From contig NZ_JACJPL010000015.1 of assembly GCF_014696065.1 (NCBI RefSeq), positions 186,001 through 250,000 of the forward strand: 64,000 nucleotides of DNA, read 5' to 3'. This DNA is from Leptolyngbya sp. FACHB-261. GTDB taxonomy: Bacteria > Cyanobacteriota > Cyanobacteriia > FACHB-261. Positions 45,661 through 53,930 of the stretch are shown here, in pieces. A model generated the notes under the pieces. It searched no databases, was not told where the DNA came from, and saw only the letters and a list, made by a program, of their open reading frames with translations. The translations under genes were made by a program, and so were the position numbers. Each line of letters starts with the position of its first letter. Positions within the stretch are counted from its first letter, which is position 1.

Positions 45661-45719
45661 TATACTCAGACATACAACCTAGCAATACAAGTTATTGTTA
45701 GGTTGTATGTCTGAGTATA
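45661..45719. repeat. 59-bp nearly perfect palindrome (27-pair hairpin)
   Basis: A 21-bp perfect stem (45661-45681 with 45699-45719) continues after one G-T pair (45682 with 45698) into a 5-bp inner stem (45683-45687 with 45693-45697) with a 5-base loop. There is no T run and no coding sequence on it. It is far longer and more perfect than a normal terminator, so it may be a MITE-type or other mobile-element remnant or a stable RNA end. No second copy is in the window. Confidence 0.85.
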
Positions 45720-46017
45720 TACTGCTAAAACAGTAGGCAGTAGCATCTACTCGTAAGCCTTGGTACGAGAGACGGCTTAATTTCTCAAGACTGGACTTTC
45801 TCAAAGTTGGGCTCATTGACCAGCTTCCGTATTAATTCATACCGTTTTAGGTAGGGTAGTCTTGCAATTTTTAACAAGCTCTAGACTTGTCGCGGTTTGT
45901 TAGCTCAAGGTCTGAGCAGTTCAGACTTAAGCTGATGTATTGCATTGCGTGAACAATCGACCAAAACCCTCAAGACTGAAGGCACTCTAAAGCAAAACCC
46001 ATCTTGAAAAGACTGTC
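45720..46017. other. Intergenic region after the palindrome, nothing recognised
   Basis: About 300 bp up to the PAS gene. It must hold the promoter of that gene; no RNA, gene or repeat was recognised. Confidence 0.4.
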
Positions 46018-46485
46018 ATGGCATCTACTTTAGAATTAGACTGCTTTGCCCATGCTTTAGAAAGAGCAACTCAACAGGCTGCCCTGACTGAGCTAGCTAG
46101 AGAGAGTTCGGTCAGAAGCCAGCAGGCACTACGATGGGCGTTAAGGTTCTCCCGTTGTGCTATTTATCCAGTGACCTGGACATCACCTGATGCCCGCTTC
46201 ATTTATGTCAACGATGCAACTTGTGCGCATCTGGGTTACAGCCGCCGAGAACTGCTCTCAATGTCGGTACCCGATATTGCACAGGGTTTAACTTTAGAGG
46301 TGTGGCAGGATTACTGGCAGGGCCTCAAGCAACAGGGCTGTCTAACTGTTGGAGCCTTGCATCGGTGCAAAGATGGCAGCCTAGTTTCAGTTGAAAATTC
46401 TGTCTGTTATCTAGAGTTCAGGGGTAGAGAATATACAGTTGCCTGTTCTCGGGAATTGAGCCAGCAGAGGCGAGGGCTGTTGTAA
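46018..46485 (+). CDS. Stand-alone PAS domain protein
   Basis: A 155-residue protein with a single PAS domain (about 44-148): RFIYVNDATCAHLGYSRRELLSMSVPDI, then the later strands DGSLVSVENSVCYLEFRGREYTVACSRE. There is no kinase, GGDEF or other output domain. Most such PAS sequences are parts of sensor kinases, so this could be a cut-off sensor, or a small partner protein acting in trans. The natural stop and the lack of coding sequence after it favour a complete short protein. There is no cofactor-binding Cys in the flavin position. The neighbour is an ABC-F gene on the other strand. Confidence 0.75.
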   Translation: MASTLELDCFAHALERATQQAALTELARESSVRSQQALRWALRFSRCAIYPVTWTSPDARFIYVNDATCAHLGYSRRELLSMSVPDIAQGLTLEVWQDYWQGLKQQGCLTVGALHRCKDGSLVSVENSVCYLEFRGREYTVACSRELSQQRRGLL

Positions 46486-46498
46486 CCTCTCGCCTATT

Positions 46499-46528
46499 GC
46501 AAGCCCATCTAGCGCAAGTCCACCTAAC
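46499..46528. repeat. 15-bp degenerate tandem duplication
   Basis: GCAAGCCCATCTAGC followed by GCAAGTCCACCTAAC (12 of 15 bases identical) in the gap between the PAS and ABC-F genes. Confidence 0.5.
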
Positions 46529-46563
46529 GTAAGGATAAAGCTAACCCAACACCAGTTCTAGCC

Positions 46564-48282
46564 TTAGGTCCTAGCGTTGGTCTTGCGAGCTTTTTCCTTC
46601 TCTTTTTGCTTGGCCCGTTTCTCTGCAGCTTTAGCCTCATTGGCTGCTCGCTCAGCTTCTAGCTTGGCCTTTAGTTTCTCTTCTTCAATCTTGTCCAAAT
46701 AGTAAGCATAGCCACCCTCATAAACTCGCAGTTCCCCGTCGCGCAACTCCACAATTTTGTTCGCAACTTGCGAGATAAAGTAACGGTCGTGAGAGACAAC
46801 TAGCACAGTGCCATCATAATTTTGAATGGCATCTTCAAGCATTTCCTTAGCTGGAATATCCAGGTGGTTAGTAGGCTCATCGAGGATCAACAGGTTCACC
46901 GGAGCCAACAACATTTTTGCTAGTGCTAAACGCGCTTTTTCGCCGCCGCTCAGCGCTGCTACCTTCTTAAATACAGTGTCGCCACTGAATAAGAAGCGAC
47001 CCAATAAAGTCCGAACTTCCTCATTGCTCCATTGGGGCACGGCATCATGAATTGTCTCCATGACGGTGCGATTTAGGTCTAGAGCTTCGGCTTGGTTCTG
47101 CTCGAAGTAGCCCGGAACAACATTGTGGTTACCCAATTCCACTTTGCCTTCTGAAGGAGCTTCCAAGCCCATAATCAGACGCAACAATGTAGACTTACCG
47201 GCTCCATTAGGCCCTAGGAAGGCAATACGATCACCCCGCTCAATCAGCAGATCCGTTCCTAAGAACAGCACTTTATCGCCAGCCAAATGGGTCAAGTCTT
47301 TGATCTCAACCACTTCACGCCCACTACGAGGTGCTGTGGGAAAACGAAAGTGCAGCGTGCGCAAATCCCCTACGGGTGACTCGATGCGCTCAATCTTATC
47401 TAGTTGCTTTTCGCGGCTTTTGGCTTGAGTGCTACGGGTGGCGCTTGCCCGAAAGCGCTCTACAAATGCCTGTTGTTTTTCCAGTTCCTTCTGTTGACGC
47501 TCGTAAGCGCTCTGTTGAGCTTCGCGACCTTCTAGCTTCTGTTGTATATAGCTGGAATAATTGCCCAAGTAAGTGGTAGAAACACCACGCTCAGTTTCGA
47601 CAATTTGCGTACACAGGCGATCTAGAAATTCGCGGTCATGGGAAACGATCACCATTGGTGTCGTTAACCCTTTCAGATAGGTTTCTAACCACTCGATTGT
47701 TTCTAGATCCAAGTGGTTTGTCGGCTCGTCCAGCAGCAGCAGGTCGGGCGATTGCAATAGAATTTTGCCCAAACTCATGCGCATCTGCCAGCCACCACTG
47801 AAGCTGCTGACCAGCCGTTCAGCGTCTTCGGGTTCAAAGTCCAGGTCCGGCAGCAGCTTTTCGATGCGTGCATCCAATCCATAGCCATCCCGGGCCTCGA
47901 ATTCGCGCTGCAAGCGATCCATCTTGTGAATCAGGCGATCAAGTTGGGTCGCGTCTGCCTGCTCCATATCGCGATGCACCTTCGCCAGTTCCATCTGGAT
48001 CCGGTTAGCTTCTGTGAACACCGTCCACAATTCTTCCCGCACAGTTCGCTGTGGATCAACCTCAAACTCTTGGCTGAGGTAAGCGATGTGTAGAGACGCA
48101 GGCCGGATGATTTCACCAGAGGTTGGCTCCGTCTCACCCGCAATGATCTTGAGCTGGGTTGATTTACCCGCTCCATTGACCCCCACCAGGCCAATACGGT
48201 CTCCCGGCTTGACTTCCCAGTTCACGTCCTTGAGGACTTCACCTGTGGGGTAAATTTTGCTGATGTGTTCGAGTCGCAGCAT
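46564..48282 (-). CDS. ABC-F family ATPase
   Basis: A 572-residue soluble ABC-F protein, two nucleotide-binding domains in one chain with no membrane part. Walker A motifs are GVNGAGKST and GPNGAGKST, the signatures are FSGGWQMRM and LSGGEKARL, and the Walker B motifs are LLLLDEPTNHLD and LLILDEPTNHLD. A linker of about 80 residues lies between (near 225-305), as in Uup, EttA and YheS. The C-terminus is Lys/Glu-rich (EKLKAKLEAERAANEAKAAEK), probably a coiled coil that binds RNA or DNA. These proteins act on the ribosome, in translation control or antibiotic protection; the subgroup is not fixed. It is divergent from the SDR gene. Confidence 0.93.
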   Translation of the reverse strand: MLRLEHISKIYPTGEVLKDVNWEVKPGDRIGLVGVNGAGKSTQLKIIAGETEPTSGEIIRPASLHIAYLSQEFEVDPQRTVREELWTVFTEANRIQMELAKVHRDMEQADATQLDRLIHKMDRLQREFEARDGYGLDARIEKLLPDLDFEPEDAERLVSSFSGGWQMRMSLGKILLQSPDLLLLDEPTNHLDLETIEWLETYLKGLTTPMVIVSHDREFLDRLCTQIVETERGVSTTYLGNYSSYIQQKLEGREAQQSAYERQQKELEKQQAFVERFRASATRSTQAKSREKQLDKIERIESPVGDLRTLHFRFPTAPRSGREVVEIKDLTHLAGDKVLFLGTDLLIERGDRIAFLGPNGAGKSTLLRLIMGLEAPSEGKVELGNHNVVPGYFEQNQAEALDLNRTVMETIHDAVPQWSNEEVRTLLGRFLFSGDTVFKKVAALSGGEKARLALAKMLLAPVNLLILDEPTNHLDIPAKEMLEDAIQNYDGTVLVVSHDRYFISQVANKIVELRDGELRVYEGGYAYYLDKIEEEKLKAKLEAERAANEAKAAEKRAKQKEKEKARKTNART

Positions 48283-48480
48283 TAGGAAGGCTCCTACAAA
48301 GGCAGGGGTCAGGTCAGGACGGGGCCAGCGGACGTTGTTTGTAACGAATTACTTAGTTCAATCTTCGCACGGCAACAGCAGGGCTGCCTCCCTAGGTTCA
48401 TGTATCCGATCGCTCGACTCGATACATTAGTGGGTATTCTCAATTCACAGACAAGTAAAGATTTGCAACGAACCGCTGCT

Positions 48481-49362
48481 ATGCGCTCTACGTCCGAACA
48501 GGTGATCTTAATTACGGGAGCCTCATCAGGCATCGGTGCTGCCCTGGCCGAGGCACTTGCTCGCCAGTTTCTAGGCGTGCGTTTAGTGCTGAGTGGTCGC
48601 AACCCGCAAAGGTTAGAAGCAGTCGCCGAGCATTGCTCCAAGGCAGGAGCCAAAGTCCTCAGCGTGGCGACGGACATTACCGATGCACAGCAGGCAAACG
48701 GCTTAGCCCAAAAAGCCCTGAGCCACTTCGGACGGGTGGATGTGCTGGTCAACAACGCAGGCTACGGTCAGATGGGGCCTGTGGAGTTAGTGAGTGATGC
48801 TGCTGTACGGCGGCAGATGGATGTGAATTTCTTCGGTCCCCTAACCCTGATTCGAGCTCTGGTCCCTGCCATGCGAGCGGCTGGGGGCGGTCGCATCGTC
48901 AACTTGAGTTCGCTGGCGGGACAAGTCGCCTCTCCTTTCTCTGGGATCTACAGTGCCAGCAAGTACGCTCTAGAGGCGATTAGCGATGCTTTGCGCATGG
49001 AACTCGCTCCCTTTGGCATCTCTGTGGTGTTGATTGAGCCTGGGCCAGTGAGCACGGAGTTCTTCAAAGTCGCGCAGCAGCAAGCCGAGGGCACGATTGC
49101 CGATCCTAAGCAAACCGTCTATGCCCCTGCCTTTGAGAAGCTAGAGGGAATAGTGGACCAGGTTGATAAGGTAGCCTGGCCTCTAGAACGAGCAACTCAA
49201 GTAATAGTCAAGGCCGTCACTGACCGCCGTCCTCGCGCTCGTTACGTAGCGGCTCCCGGGGGAGCACTACTCCTGCCATTGCTCAATTTGTTGCCTGCTG
49301 CGGTCAAGGATCGGCTCCAGAGCAAGTTTTATGGCCTGGACCGCATTGCTGGACCTGTATGA
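48481..49362 (+). CDS. Short-chain dehydrogenase/reductase
   Basis: A 293-residue SDR: ILITGASSGIGAALAEALAR near the start, NNAG in VNNAGYGQMG, the catalytic Ser in VNLSSLAG and YSASK for Tyr and Lys. The C-terminal 50 residues (LLPLLNLLPAAVKDRL) are a hydrophobic tail, as in retinol-dehydrogenase-like and membrane-associated SDRs. The frame is open upstream to 48400, but ATG 48481 gives the typical SDR start. Substrate unknown. It is divergent from the ABC-F gene. Confidence 0.9.
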   Translation: MRSTSEQVILITGASSGIGAALAEALARQFLGVRLVLSGRNPQRLEAVAEHCSKAGAKVLSVATDITDAQQANGLAQKALSHFGRVDVLVNNAGYGQMGPVELVSDAAVRRQMDVNFFGPLTLIRALVPAMRAAGGGRIVNLSSLAGQVASPFSGIYSASKYALEAISDALRMELAPFGISVVLIEPGPVSTEFFKVAQQQAEGTIADPKQTVYAPAFEKLEGIVDQVDKVAWPLERATQVIVKAVTDRRPRARYVAAPGGALLLPLLNLLPAAVKDRLQSKFYGLDRIAGPV

Positions 49363-50083
49363 CCTGTGCAAGACACGAGCCTGCAAGACATAAGTACGAC
49401 TCAGGCACAAAAGGCAGTTTCTTTAAGCTGATCTGTGTCTAAACTCCATGTCTAGTCCTATGCCTTTAGATGGGGACAACTGCGGCTAACACTAGGGTAG
49501 AACCTAGGAGCAATGTATCTCCCCAACCCCAATCACTCTTCAAGCGCAGATGGAGGGGAGGGAACTTGCTATCCATGAAGCACAAAGCCACTAGAGCCGT
49601 ATCTTGCTCTTATAAAACTTATCTAATTCAATGAATTCCGTCACCGCATCTGTTGGGTGAGCTGATGCGATGGGGCACTTTGGATCAGTAGGATTGGGCT
49701 CTTCGCACTTTGAGCCAGTCGTAGCACTTCGCAAAGACCGTTAACGTCATTGGTTACGAGCTTGCTTACGACATCACCCAACACGAAGCCAATCTAGTTT
49801 ATTAAGGACGGCCGGGGGCACTAATGAGTCTTTTTCTGATGTCTTTAGTTCTTTGGTTAGACAGCGCTGGCTTAATCAAACCGCAGAGCAGACAAACTAG
49901 ATCGTTGGTGCAGATTTATTTACCGAGGAGCTTAATGGACAGAGCATCCGGTCGATGAAGGCAGCCAGCACTGCTTATATTGAGAATTCCATTTGACAGC
50001 TGTCGAAATTGCCCGGTATGCCTGGAAAACGCAGGTCAAGTTGAGCCTAAGCAACGACACGGAATTTGATGAATTGTAAATCA
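49363..50083. other. Gene-free stretch with coding-sequence remains
   Basis: About 720 bp without an intact gene. The first part (49363-49740) shows nothing recognised apart from short repeats; from about 49746 protein-like pieces occur in three frames, described as a separate pseudogene. Confidence 0.5.
49746..50079 (+). pseudogene. Decayed coding sequence, family not recognised
   Basis: Protein-like text appears in turn in three frames: VIGYELAYDITQHEANLVY, then a TAA, in the first frame; DLFTEELNGQSIRSMKAAST and AYIEN in the second (from about 49910); and VEIARYAWKTQVKLSLSNDTEFDEL, ending at the TAA 50077-50079, in the third (from about 49995). The order and lack of overlap suggest one gene broken by at least two frameshifts and one stop. 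The family is not recognised, so this rests on the protein-like look of the pieces. Confidence 0.45.
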
Positions 50084-51043
50084 TCAACAGCCCCGATGCG
50101 TGACAGTACAGGTTTGCGTAACGAACGCTTGCACAGCTTGTCGGTATCGAGCACCATTAACCTGAGCATTATTGTTGTGATCGCCACCAGGGATGAGCAC
50201 TAATTCTTTTGTCGTTGGCGCTGCGGCGAAGAGGCGTTGGCTCATCTGAAAAGGCACTGTATGATCAGCCGTTCCGTGTAACAGTAGGATGGGCAATTTC
50301 AACAATGAAATCTTGTCCAGAGAGGCGAAGCGTTGGGTCAGGAGCAAATCTGTAGGCACGAACCAAAAGCGGGAATTTCGTCTTGCCATCTCACTCATGG
50401 AAGTGAAAGTGCTCTCGACCATCAGACCGGCAGCTTCAGGATGATGAATTGCTAGGTTAATAGCAATTGCGCCTCCTAGCGAATGACCGTAGATGAAAAT
50501 CTGCTGCGGCTTGATTTGCTGCTGAATCAAATAGTTCCAAGCAATCTCGGCATCTTGATAAACTTGAGTTTCAGAGGGAAATTTGCCGCCGCTGTGACCA
50601 TAACCTCGGTAGTCAATTAGAAGAACTGAGAATCCCAGTTGGTGAAGTCTACGAGCGTGCTCAACATTAGCTCCGATATTAGCACCGGTACCATGTAGAT
50701 ATAGCAATACTTTGGAGTCAGGCTGAGCTGCCGGAATCCACCAACCGTGGAGATGATTGGCTACCCCATCAGAGTTGGTGACTGGCAGATAAACATCTTG
50801 ATACTTAAGTTGGTAGACAGCAGGTGTGGTTTGAATTATTCTTTCCGGCTGAAAAATGAAATGACGTTGCTGAGACCACAAGATCAAACAAACCAAGAGG
50901 TATAACAAAACTGAGCCGACACTACCCGCAAGCAGAAGTCTGAAGAATAAATTAGGCCACACCTCCATAGGTTTGGGAGCCCCAAAAAGATTATCCCGTC
51001 TAGAGCGATTGCGATAGCCATTGCGTTGAGTCGTTGAATTCAT
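50084..51043 (-). CDS. Alpha/beta hydrolase, membrane-anchored
   Basis: A 319-residue serine hydrolase. After an N-terminal membrane helix (about 32-55, LFFRLLLAGSVGSVLLYLLV) comes an alpha/beta hydrolase domain with the nucleophile elbow GHSLGG, the Asp in LHGTADHTVPF and the His in GGDHNNN. It resembles the BEM46/YfhR-like group with the preceding LHGTGANIG oxyanion region. The active site probably faces the periplasm or membrane surface. Substrate unknown. It stands alone on the minus strand. Confidence 0.87.
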   Translation of the reverse strand: MNSTTQRNGYRNRSRRDNLFGAPKPMEVWPNLFFRLLLAGSVGSVLLYLLVCLILWSQQRHFIFQPERIIQTTPAVYQLKYQDVYLPVTNSDGVANHLHGWWIPAAQPDSKVLLYLHGTGANIGANVEHARRLHQLGFSVLLIDYRGYGHSGGKFPSETQVYQDAEIAWNYLIQQQIKPQQIFIYGHSLGGAIAINLAIHHPEAAGLMVESTFTSMSEMARRNSRFWFVPTDLLLTQRFASLDKISLLKLPILLLHGTADHTVPFQMSQRLFAAAPTTKELVLIPGGDHNNNAQVNGARYRQAVQAFVTQTCTVTHRGC

Positions 51044-51210
51044 TGAAATCTCACAATGGGACAGTTTACATTAACGTTGATATTGGGTGATGTCCCTAAA
51101 AGATTAAAAAGCATGAGAAAGCTCAGAGAGTGTTGAATTATCTCCCTGAGCAAGTACATTTCCAAGCCAACTGAGAGCCATTCAGATTTCTATGGCTCTA
51201 GACCATGGAC

Positions 51211-51867
51211 CTAAACTTTCAGAACCCACTGGCTACGAGTATCGGCGCTAATAAATGAGGCAGGCACATATTCGATGCCCACGCCCAGAGATTTGAAGGC
51301 AGCACGAATTGCGGTTGCATGGGTTGATTCAACTGCGCCAATGCTTGCACCTGCCGTGATCAGTGCAGGCGTCTTCAACTTAGAAATTTCACTGCCATAA
51401 GCAATGGCGGCATCTGTTTCTAACGCTAAAGCCAGCTTGGCAATGTTCACGTCAGAATCAAGATTGCCTTCGCCCGCTCGGATGTAAGACGAGACGTCAT
51501 AGCTTGAGCGTGCCATAACCGGTGCGCCCCCTAAGCTGCGGACCGCTGCACTCAAGGTATCTCGGTGTTGCATGTGATCAGCTTGGTTGCGCAACGCCAA
51601 GGCTAGAACAGCTTTACCAACATCCGTATTGCTGAGCTTGCCTGCGGCAAAACTGTAGGCCCAAATTGCTTGATGTTCATAAAACAGAGCTTTATTAAGA
51701 ATGGCAGCGTCGCTAGCTTCATGGGCCGCGTTAGCTGGAGAGGCAGTGATAGCGGCCAAGCCTGCGGTCCCTGCCACACCCACTAATGCTCCGCCCGCTA
51801 ACATGCCATTTTTTAGCAAGCTACGGCGTGAAGAGGTGTTAGGCCGACGCACAATCGGATCCTGCAT
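51211..51867 (-). CDS. Ferritin-like domain protein with Tat signal
   Basis: A 218-residue exported protein. The N-terminus has a Tat-type signal (TSSRRSLLKNGMLAGGALVG, twin Arg) ending near ASPANAA. The rest is a four-helix ferritin-like domain: ILNKALFYEHQAIWAYSFA and LRNQADHMQHRDTLSAAV, then ALALETDAAIAYGSEISK and SIGAVESTHATAIRAAF, with Glu and His in the usual metal-ligand positions (E-x-x-H pairs EHQ and ESTH). It may bind a di-metal centre in the periplasm. The ATG has GGAG upstream. Function unknown; the family is ferritin-like/DUF4439-like. Confidence 0.85.
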   Translation of the reverse strand: MQDPIVRRPNTSSRRSLLKNGMLAGGALVGVAGTAGLAAITASPANAAHEASDAAILNKALFYEHQAIWAYSFAAGKLSNTDVGKAVLALALRNQADHMQHRDTLSAAVRSLGGAPVMARSSYDVSSYIRAGEGNLDSDVNIAKLALALETDAAIAYGSEISKLKTPALITAGASIGAVESTHATAIRAAFKSLGVGIEYVPASFISADTRSQWVLKV

Positions 51868-52083
51868 GCTGCTGTCTCCTGGTTTAGTTATTGACAGCTT
51901 GCCTGCTCGCCCTAGTCATTTCCCAGACCAAAAGGTGCTCGCCTCAGCGCCATTTTTAGCTCACTTTTTGAGCAACTCTGTCTGCAGCCAGCAACACAAG
52001 TCTCAGAATGGTATGGACGGCTTCAGGTTCAACCTCCACTTCGGGGTAGCTTCGTTCATGCTCTCCCCTTACAAGTTCTAGCC

Positions 52084-53229
52084 ATGAGCCTGTATGAATT
52101 CAGCTTTCCAACCACAGTTCGCTTTGGCGTCGGTGCGCGACGAGAGATTCGGCAAGCCCTCAAAACTCGGGGAGTGAAACGGCCTTTAGTGGTCACTGAC
52201 CGGGGTGTGAACAGCCAGCCCTTCTTTGCGGAGATCCTGAGCAATCTACAGGGCCCCGACTTGAGCGTTAGCAGCTTTAGTGAGTTGGAGGGCAACCCTG
52301 TTAAGTCTCAAGTGAACGCTGGCGTTGAAGCCTTTCGACAACATGACGCTGATGCAGTCATTGCCGTGGGTGGTGGTGCGGCGATGGATGTCGCGAAGGC
52401 AGTAGTTTTGATGGCCTCGCACCCCGGCGACCTATTTGACTATGAGGATGGCAGAGAGGACGGTGGACGCCCTATCGACCAGGAATTACCTTTTTTCGTG
52501 ACCGTGCCCACTACCGCAGGAACAGGTAGCGAAGTGGGCCGCAGTGCCGTGATCTCTGACGACGAATCCCACGCTAAAAAGATCATTTTCTCGCCCCACT
52601 TGCTGGCGCAACTGGTCTTTGCCGATCCGGAACTGCTGCTAAGTCTACCCCCCAAGCTGACAGCGGCAACAGGCATTGATGCCCTCACTCACTGTGTCGA
52701 GGCTTACCTCGCCAAGGGCTTTCAACCAATGTGCGATGGCATTGCCTTTGATGGCGTGCGTCTGATTGCGCGGAGCTTAGCGCGCAGTGTGCAGCATGGA
52801 GATGACCTCAGTGCCCGTAGTGAGATGCTGGCGGCAGCCATGATGGGGGCCGTTGCCTTTCAAAAAGGCTTGGGGGTCACGCACTCTTGTGCCCATGCCC
52901 TGTCTACGGTTTATGATCTGCACCACGGTTTGGCTAACAGCCTGATGCTGCCCTATGCCATGCGCTTCAACCAATTGGCGGTGCCCCAACGGCTAGCCCA
53001 TCTTGCGGTAGCTACAGAGGCGGCAGAGCCAACTGCCGCAGGCTTTATTCAATGGCTCGAAGCACTCAGAGCTGAGATTGGCCTGCCAGCTCGGCTCTCG
53101 CAAGTCGGCGTCAGTGCTGACAAATTAGATCAGTTAACAGCAGTGGCATTTGCCGATGGTTGCCACTCGCGCAATCCCCGTCCCTGCACAGCTGAAGATA
53201 TCCGCAGTATTTACGCAGAAGCCCTGTAG
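52084..53229 (+). CDS. Iron-containing alcohol dehydrogenase
   Basis: A 381-residue type III (Fe-ADH) oxidoreductase. The NAD(P) region is IAVGGGAAMDVAKAVVLMA, followed by TVPTTAGTGSEVGRSAVI, and the metal region is TGIDALTHCVEAYLAKG (Asp and His ligands) with GVTHSCAHALSTVYDLHHG (His ligands). It reduces or oxidises a short alcohol/aldehyde pair. An aldehyde dehydrogenase gene follows 700 bp downstream in the same direction, which would make an alcohol-to-acid route possible; this is inference. No strong ribosome site is visible. Confidence 0.92.
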   Translation: MSLYEFSFPTTVRFGVGARREIRQALKTRGVKRPLVVTDRGVNSQPFFAEILSNLQGPDLSVSSFSELEGNPVKSQVNAGVEAFRQHDADAVIAVGGGAAMDVAKAVVLMASHPGDLFDYEDGREDGGRPIDQELPFFVTVPTTAGTGSEVGRSAVISDDESHAKKIIFSPHLLAQLVFADPELLLSLPPKLTAATGIDALTHCVEAYLAKGFQPMCDGIAFDGVRLIARSLARSVQHGDDLSARSEMLAAAMMGAVAFQKGLGVTHSCAHALSTVYDLHHGLANSLMLPYAMRFNQLAVPQRLAHLAVATEAAEPTAAGFIQWLEALRAEIGLPARLSQVGVSADKLDQLTAVAFADGCHSRNPRPCTAEDIRSIYAEAL

Positions 53230-53250
53230 GTATCTTATTGGTATCTTTTT
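53229..53250. repeat. 11-bp tandem duplication at the ADH stop
   Basis: GGTATCTTATT followed by GGTATCTTTTT (10 of 11 bases identical), beginning in the stop region of the alcohol dehydrogenase gene. Confidence 0.6.
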
Positions 53251-53559
53251 CCCAGCTGTTGTCTGTTATTGCGATTGAGCTGGGTAAGATACCGCTACAC
53301 TGCCCAAGTTGATTCCCTAATCAATTTAGCGACTACGTACTTCTCAGTATCCAGACCGGCTTAGTATCAAGACAAGGTTAAGTTAGCCGTTCCATTGAGT
53401 GTAGGAACTGTAAAAAGGTTTAACTGCACCTCGCTAACTAGGTGTCAACTGAGGTTACCGCGTACTTTTTTAATAGCTTTTGCGGTGAACAGACCGTGGG
53501 AGAGCTTCATATGCTAACTGGTATCCCCAACAAGCCAGTCGTTCTCCCTGGAGTTAGCC
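53230..53559. other. Intergenic region, nothing recognised
   Basis: About 330 bp between the alcohol dehydrogenase gene and a small gene. It starts with the tandem repeat listed separately; no other feature recognised. Confidence 0.4.
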
Positions 53560-53727
53560 ATGACCCCCAACCGCAATCTGCCCGAGTCCAGGCTGAGAGA
53601 AGGTTCTTCTAAATTGGGAGCCAACACTATTTGTTTTGTGTATCCGGATGGTCGCGTTTTAGTTCACGAAGTTTCACGGATTTCTCCAACGCAAAAACAG
53701 GACAAGGGAGCGATTGCCTCAGCTTAA
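53560..53727 (+). CDS. Small hypothetical protein, 55 residues
   Basis: Not recognised. A 55-residue reading frame with a very good start: GGAG lies 6 bases before the ATG at 53560. The sequence begins MTPNRNLPESRLREG and has a beta-like centre (TICFVYPDGRVLVHEV); it ends in a short polar tail. One Cys is present. It is too short to judge by coding statistics alone, so the ribosome site is the main support. It sits between an alcohol and an aldehyde dehydrogenase, in the same direction, and could be co-expressed with them. Confidence 0.45.
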   Translation: MTPNRNLPESRLREGSSKLGANTICFVYPDGRVLVHEVSRISPTQKQDKGAIASA

Positions 53728-53930
53728 ATTAGAAGCACAGACTCAGTTGTTTCACTGATCCAGCTGTCTCATTCCTGCACTGGACATAACATCATATAGG
53801 TTGCGAACGGGTTGGTTGAAAGTTTAGAAGCTCACTCAGAAGCTTAAACTTCCCTCACAAGAGCTAGGAGCAGTGCCTGGAGGCGCAATACTAAAACCTA
53901 GCCCTCCAGGAAAACTTCGGGGAAACTTCC

